NCBI GenBank assembly: GCA_003158895.1
Contig: PMLO01000160.1
Coordinates: 1 to 8,960 of the forward strand
Source: Propionibacteriaceae bacterium
GTDB taxonomy: Bacteria; Actinomycetota; Actinomycetes; Propionibacteriales; Propionibacteriaceae
Direction of reading: 5' to 3'
Length of the DNA: 8,960 bases
The notes below the pieces were generated by a model. The model was not told the origin of the DNA. It searched no databases and saw only the letters and a program-made list of their open reading frames with translations. Numbering within the stretch: the stretch's first letter is position 1; every line of letters starts with the position of its first letter. The translations under genes were made by a program, and so were the position numbers. This document shows positions 5,410-8,960 of the stretch, piece by piece.

Positions 5410-6659
5410 CGCTGCGCCACTGGCTCGTCGTGATCGGCTCCGGCCTGATCATGGCGCTGAACGTCCTCATGTTCCTTGGCGGCGGTCTGCTGCTGCCGCC
5501 GATGGCCGTGTCGCTGGGGGTGAGCCTCGGCAGCGTCATGGTGTTCACCTCCATCAATGCCCTGTCCGGTGCCATCGTGATGTCGACTGCGGGACCCTTC
5601 CTCATCCGCCGCGTCGGCGTACGGGCCCTGATCCTCATCTGCGGGGTCCTCAGTGGGGTCTCGCTCTACGCCGTCTCGTACGTCGCCGGACTGCCCGCTC
5701 TGTACGTGGCGGCCTTCGCCGCCGGCTGCCTCATGCCGCTCGCCACCCAGATGGGCGGCGCGGTCCTCATCAACGAGTGGTTCGTCAAGCGCCGCGGCAC
5801 GATGCTCGGCATCGTCATGTCGACGGCGAGCCTCGGGGGCGTCGTGGCCGGGACGGTACTTCCTCCTGTGGTCATCTCCGGGGGCTGGCAGCTCGGCTTC
5901 CGGGTCGTCGGTGTGACCAACCTCGGGGTGTGCCTGGTGGCCGGACTGTTCCTCGTACGCGGCCGGCCGTCACATGTGAACCTTCGCGCGTACGGGGCGC
6001 ACGACGATGTGACGCATGGCGACGTGGGCCGCTCGCACGAGACGGCCTCCGCCGCGTTCGCCAGCCCGCAGTTCGTCGCGCTCACCATCGGCCTGATCCT
6101 GTTCAGCATGCTCATGGCGATGCAGCAGCAGTTCCCGGCCCTCATGAAGGAGCACGGTCTGTCGCTGGAGGCGGCCGGGACGCTGATAGCGGTGCTGTCG
6201 GTCGCCAACATCGCGGCGACACTGCTGTTCGGTGCGCTCAACGACCGGGTCGGCCCACTGAAGTCCGCTGCCCTGGCATGGCTGCTCCTCATCGTCTCCC
6301 TGGGGCTGTTCGCGGCCTCGCAGGGGTACGTGCCGCAGGCGGTGGCGATTCTCGTCTTCGCGATCCCCGCGATCGCCACCCCGGTCATCACGCCGATCCT
6401 GTACAGGCACACCTTCGGCGACAAGCACCTGGTCGCGCTGCTCGGCGTCGGCATCGCGACGATGCCCGTCGGTGTCGCCCTTGGAGCGCCGCTGTGGGGC
6501 ATCGTGAAGGACACCCTCGGCTCGTACACACCGGGTCTGGTCGTCGCGATGGGGATCACGATCCTGTCTTTCGCCCTGATCGCGTACGCACTCCTGACCG
6601 GGCCGAAGCGCTGGATCCTTCGCGCCAAGCCGGAGATGGAACCGCTCGTCAGTTCATGA
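5406..6659 (+). CDS. Major facilitator superfamily transporter
   Basis: A 417-residue membrane protein with about 12 hydrophobic segments in two halves, separated by a hydrophilic central loop rich in His/Asp (190-215). Between helices 4 and 5 it carries NEWFVKRRGTMLGIVMSTASLGG (123-145). This resembles the 'WF..RRG.A.G' signature of OFA/monocarboxylate-type MFS carriers. A second-half MFS loop motif appears at ALNDRVGPLK (277-286). Substrate cannot be read from sequence; organic anions are a family-based guess. The GTG start at 5406 overlaps the cmk TGA (GTGA), so translational coupling is likely. The gene lies between cmk and der, which are commonly adjacent in relatives, suggesting insertion into a conserved block. 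Codon use is like its neighbours, so a recent foreign origin is not evident. Confidence 0.85.
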   Translation: MTLRHWLVVIGSGLIMALNVLMFLGGGLLLPPMAVSLGVSLGSVMVFTSINALSGAIVMSTAGPFLIRRVGVRALILICGVLSGVSLYAVSYVAGLPALYVAAFAAGCLMPLATQMGGAVLINEWFVKRRGTMLGIVMSTASLGGVVAGTVLPPVVISGGWQLGFRVVGVTNLGVCLVAGLFLVRGRPSHVNLRAYGAHDDVTHGDVGRSHETASAAFASPQFVALTIGLILFSMLMAMQQQFPALMKEHGLSLEAAGTLIAVLSVANIAATLLFGALNDRVGPLKSAALAWLLLIVSLGLFAASQGYVPQAVAILVFAIPAIATPVITPILYRHTFGDKHLVALLGVGIATMPVGVALGAPLWGIVKDTLGSYTPGLVVAMGITILSFALIAYALLTGPKRWILRAKPEMEPLVSS

Positions 6660-6663
6660 CCGG

Positions 6664-6669
6664 TACGAT
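6664..6669 (+). promoter_or_regulatory. Possible -10 element for der
   Basis: TACGAT fits TANNNT and lies 48 nt before the der GTG, in the 58-nt gap after the MFS gene. No clear -35 is seen. It would give der a promoter independent of cmk-MFS, which makes sense for an essential gene. Confidence 0.3.
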
Positions 6670-6717
6670 GGGCAGTCGCGCCGCGCCCTGTGGCATCGAC
6701 TGATCTAGGAGTCACCC

Positions 6718-8046
6718 GTGTCCGAGCCCGTCGCCAGGCCCGTGCTGGCCGTCGTCGGCAGACCGAATGTCGGCAAGTCCACGCTTGTCAACCGCTTCCT
6801 CGGACGTCGCGAGGCCGTCGTCCAAGACATCCCCGGTGTCACCAGGGATCGGGTGTCGTACGACGCCGAGTGGTCCGGACGCGATTTTGTCGTCGTCGAC
6901 ACCGGCGGCTGGGTCTCCGATGCGACAGGCTTGGTCGCCCAGATCGCCGAACAGGCTGAGCTGGCGATCGCCGCGGCGGATGCCGTCCTGTTCGTCGTCG
7001 ACGCGACCGTGGGCACCACGGATGAGGACGAGGCCGTTGTCCAAGTACTGCGTCGCAGCAAGAAGCCCGTCGTTCTGGCGGCCAACAAGGTCGACGACAC
7101 CCGCACCGAGACCGAGGCCGCGTTGATGTGGAACCTCGGGCTGGGGGAGCCGCACCCCGTGTCCGCGTTGCACGGCCGTGGCTCGGGCGACCTCCTGGAT
7201 GCTGTCCTGGAGGCGCTGCCGAAGAACGAGGGCGTGTACGAGCCCGCGGCCCGCGGCCCACGCCGGATCGCGATCGTCGGCAAGCCGAACGCCGGTAAGT
7301 CGTCACTGCTCAACAAGCTCTCGGGGCAGCAGCGCTCGGTCGTGGATTCTGTCGCCGGGACGACCGTCGACCCGGTCGACGAGCTCGTCGAGCTCGACGG
7401 AGTCACGTACCAGTTCGTCGACACCGCGGGCATCCGCAGGCGGGTCAAGGAGGCCAGCGGTCACGAGTACTACGCGTTCCTGCGGACGCAGACGGCCATC
7501 GAGCGTGCTGAGGTCGTCATCGTCGTCATCGACGCCTCGGAGCCGGTTACTGAACAGGACCTGCGGATCCTCGACATGGTCGAGGAGGCGGGTCGGGCGA
7601 TGGTCATCGCGTACAACAAGTGGGACCTCACCGACGAGGAGCGTCGCCGGTACCTGCAGCGTGAGGTCGAGCGTGACCTCGGCCATGTGATCTGGGCCCC
7701 GACGGTCAACATCTCGGCGCTCACGGGACGTAACGTGACGAAGATGGGTACGGCGATCGCGGAGGCTCTTACCGGCTGGGAGACCCGGATCTCGACCGGA
7801 AAGCTCAACGCCTTCCTCGGGAAGGTTGCCGCCGCTCACCCGCACCCGGTTCGTGGAGGGAAGCAGCCGCGCATTCTCTTCGGCACTCAGGCGCACGCCT
7901 GCCCGCCCACGTTCGCGCTGTTCACGACCGGCCAGTTCGACCCCCAGTACGTACGTTTCGTCGAGCGTCGGCTACGCGAGGATTTCGGATTCCACGGCTC
8001 GCCGGTGCACGTCGAGGTTCGCGCGCGGGAAAAGCGCTCTGCGTGA
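6718..8046 (+). CDS. der: Ribosome biogenesis GTPase Der (EngA)
   Basis: A 442-residue GTPase with two tandem G domains, needed for maturation of the 50S ribosomal subunit and usually essential. G domain 1: GRPNVGKS (14-21), the switch I threonine region PGVTRDR (39-45), DTGG (61-64) and NKVD (123-126). G domain 2: GKPNAGKS (188-195), AGTTVDPVD (213-221), DTAG (235-238) and NKWD (300-303). The C-terminal KH-like domain covers about 355-440 and contains QPRILFGTQAHACPPTFALF (383-402). All G1-G4 motifs are intact and the length is normal. The GTG start at 6718 is preceded by AGGAG at 6707-6711, 6 nt away. It follows the MFS gene by 58 nt with its own possible promoter, and a stem-loop 12 nt after the stop marks the end of the block. 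Confidence 0.97.
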   Translation: MSEPVARPVLAVVGRPNVGKSTLVNRFLGRREAVVQDIPGVTRDRVSYDAEWSGRDFVVVDTGGWVSDATGLVAQIAEQAELAIAAADAVLFVVDATVGTTDEDEAVVQVLRRSKKPVVLAANKVDDTRTETEAALMWNLGLGEPHPVSALHGRGSGDLLDAVLEALPKNEGVYEPAARGPRRIAIVGKPNAGKSSLLNKLSGQQRSVVDSVAGTTVDPVDELVELDGVTYQFVDTAGIRRRVKEASGHEYYAFLRTQTAIERAEVVIVVIDASEPVTEQDLRILDMVEEAGRAMVIAYNKWDLTDEERRRYLQREVERDLGHVIWAPTVNISALTGRNVTKMGTAIAEALTGWETRISTGKLNAFLGKVAAAHPHPVRGGKQPRILFGTQAHACPPTFALFTTGQFDPQYVRFVERRLREDFGFHGSPVHVEVRAREKRSA

Positions 8047-8058
8047 GGTGAGGAGTCT

Positions 8059-8093
8059 CTAAGGGACGCTCCCCGCTGTGCCGTCCCCCTTAG
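8059..8093 (+). terminator. Probable terminator stem-loop after der
   Basis: CTAAGGG (8059-8065) pairs with CCCTTAG (8087-8093) for 7 bp. After a two-C bulge (8085-8086) the helix continues with ACG (8066-8068) against CGT (8082-8084), leaving a 13-nt loop. The T-rich TGTTGCT follows. It starts 12 nt after the der stop and is the most terminator-like structure in the window. Confidence 0.6.
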
Positions 8094-8193
8094 TGTTGCT
8101 CGCGGGGGGATGTTCCGTGCTCAGGCTCTATGGCGTCGCGTTGCGAAGACGTGGCCCCACTGTGCGCGCCCCGGGGTCGGGGGACGTACTCGC

Positions 8194-8802
8194 ATGAGCC
8201 TGATCGGGGGGATCCTGGCCGCGAGACGCCATCTCTTCTCGTGGTTCGGTGGCCTGGCGTTGTCTGCCAAGGCCGGCATCGCCACGGCCGCTTTCGTAAC
8301 CATGTCTGCGGGCGTCGTCATCGGGGCGCCGTATACCCCGAGCTCCGCTCCGTGGCTCACGCCGACGGTGGCTCCGTACCAGACGTTGCAGACACCATCA
8401 GCGTTGCAGCCGTCTGTCGTGGAGGCGGCTACACCGACACCCATAGCGGGAGCGTCCGTGGCCAACAAGACCGCGACCAGACCCGCGGTCGCGACCACGG
8501 CGCCGACCCAGGAGCCCACGAGCGCGCCTGCCACCGCCACTATCGGCACCACCGACACCACAGCAGCGGTGGCGCCCACGAGTCGGCTCGCCACGACGAT
8601 GGCTCCAGCGGCGACATCGGCCGCGTCCACGTCCACGACCACGTCCAAGAGGACCACGGCTCTTCAGACATCGGCCAGCGTGTACTACAAGAACTGTGCC
8701 GAGGCCTCGAAGTCCGGCGCCGCTCCCATCACCAGCGGACAACCCGGCTACCGCAGCGCATTGGATCCCAACCACAACGGCATCGCCTGCGAGGCCAAGT
8801 GA
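8194..8802 (+). CDS. Exported or membrane-anchored protein with C-terminal Excalibur domain
   Basis: A 202-residue protein in three parts. Residues 1-48 hold basic residues (R11, R12, K26) followed by a hydrophobic segment (about 28-45), acting as a signal peptide or membrane anchor. Residues 49-160 are a low-complexity Thr/Ala/Pro/Ser linker, likely extended and crossing the cell wall. Residues 164-200 form an Excalibur domain: YYKNCAEA (164-171), GAAPITSGQPGYRSAL (175-190), and the calcium-loop-like DPNHNGIACE (191-200). The two Cys (168, 199) probably form a disulfide. Excalibur is a small extracellular, putatively Ca2+-binding domain. Here the loop has D, N and N at the alternating ligand positions rather than DxDxDG. 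ATG 8194 is preferred, with G-rich sequence (GGGGGA) 9 nt upstream. An in-frame ATG at 8110 would add 28 residues but has no correctly spaced ribosome site. The gene is separated from der by a probable terminator, so it is likely transcribed alone. Confidence 0.85.
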   Translation: MSLIGGILAARRHLFSWFGGLALSAKAGIATAAFVTMSAGVVIGAPYTPSSAPWLTPTVAPYQTLQTPSALQPSVVEAATPTPIAGASVANKTATRPAVATTAPTQEPTSAPATATIGTTDTTAAVAPTSRLATTMAPAATSAASTSTTTSKRTTALQTSASVYYKNCAEASKSGAAPITSGQPGYRSALDPNHNGIACEAK

Positions 8803-8824
8803 GCAAGCGCTCTCGCTGACCGTG

Positions 8825-8830
8825 TAGAGT
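8825..8830 (+). promoter_or_regulatory. Possible -10 element for the tRNA-Pro gene
   Basis: TAGAGT matches TANNNT and lies 25 nt before the mature tRNA 5' end, a common distance for a bacterial tRNA promoter. It lies just past the stop of the Excalibur gene. No convincing -35 is visible. Confidence 0.4.
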
Positions 8831-8832
8831 GA

Positions 8833-8852
8833 CGCCTCGGCGCTGCGAGGCG
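8833..8852 (+). other. Perfect 7-bp hairpin directly before tRNA-Pro
   Basis: CGCCTCG (8833-8839) and CGAGGCG (8846-8852) form a perfect stem with a 6-nt loop, ending 3 nt before the mature tRNA 5' end. It may terminate the Excalibur-gene transcript (no T-run follows), or, if transcription starts near 8837 or upstream, form part of the tRNA 5' leader next to the RNase P cleavage site. Confidence 0.5.
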
Positions 8853-8855
8853 CAG

Positions 8856-8929
8856 CGGGCTGTAGCGCAGCTTGGTAGCGCACCTGACTGGGGGTCAGGG
8901 GGTCGCAGGTTCAAATCCTGTCAGCCCGA
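8856..8929 (+). tRNA. tRNA-Pro (anticodon GGG)
   Basis: A complete 74-nt cloverleaf. The acceptor stem pairs CGGGCTG (8856-8862) with CAGCCCG (8922-8928) and A73 is at 8929; the C1-G72 pair is typical of bacterial tRNA-Pro. The D-arm stem is GCGC/GCGC (8865-8868, 8878-8881). The anticodon stem CCTGA/TCAGG (8883-8887, 8895-8899) encloses loop CTGGGGG, with anticodon GGG at 8890-8892 reading CCC (and CCU by wobble). G37 (8893) is the expected TrmD target. The T arm has loop TTCAAAT (8910-8916); A58 in it is the residue TrmI would methylate. CCA is not encoded: the bases after A73 are CCG. Confidence 0.96.
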
Positions 8930-8960
8930 CCGTTGTTTGGCCTTGTCAGAGGCACATTGG

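Noticed and set aside
8890..8960. The 3' end of tRNA-Pro as an integration (att) site
   Set aside because: tRNA genes are frequent att sites, but no integrase or direct repeat of the tRNA end is visible and the window ends 31 nt later.

Overview
The window looks like chromosomal DNA from a high-G+C actinobacterium. Support comes from the strong G/C bias at third codon positions, frequent GTG starts, 1-4 nt gene overlaps, a DUF3054-type membrane protein, an Excalibur-domain secreted protein, and the tyrA-cmk-der gene order. A Propionibacteriales-like lineage would fit, but that is a guess; nothing here fixes the genus. No insertion sequence, phage gene, CRISPR array or rRNA is visible, and no stretch longer than about 150 bases lacks a gene.

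Left block (1-3093, + strand): the tail of an unidentified gene overlaps trmI (tRNA m1A58 methyltransferase) by 4 nt. A 4-nt gap leads to an ArsB/SLC13-type permease, which overlaps a universal-stress-protein-like gene by one base. After a 76-nt gap comes a 57-residue, very acidic protein. The tight spacing suggests one transcript from the partial gene through the USP gene, possibly extending to the small protein.

Middle (3184-3570, - strand): a DUF3054 membrane protein is convergent with the left block and divergent from tyrA.

Right block (3633-8046, + strand): tyrA (prephenate dehydrogenase with a C-terminal ACT domain), cmk (CMP kinase), an MFS transporter whose GTG start overlaps the cmk stop, and der/engA (tandem-GTPase ribosome assembly factor). 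cmk and der are commonly neighbours in Actinobacteria; here the MFS gene lies between them. A bulged stem-loop follows der and probably terminates transcription.

Right end (8194-8929): an exported or membrane-anchored protein with a long Thr/Ala/Pro linker and a C-terminal Excalibur domain, then a tRNA-Pro (anticodon GGG) with a -10-like hexamer and a perfect 7-bp hairpin immediately upstream. The last 31 bases hold nothing recognisable.

Most of the window is housekeeping. I did not find a convincing new multi-gene system. The points most worth a second look are the coupled permease-USP pair, the small acidic protein, inverted repeats straddling three stop codons, the hairpin against the tRNA 5' end, and a strong context bias of the rare Val codon GTA (nearly always read as GTA-C).
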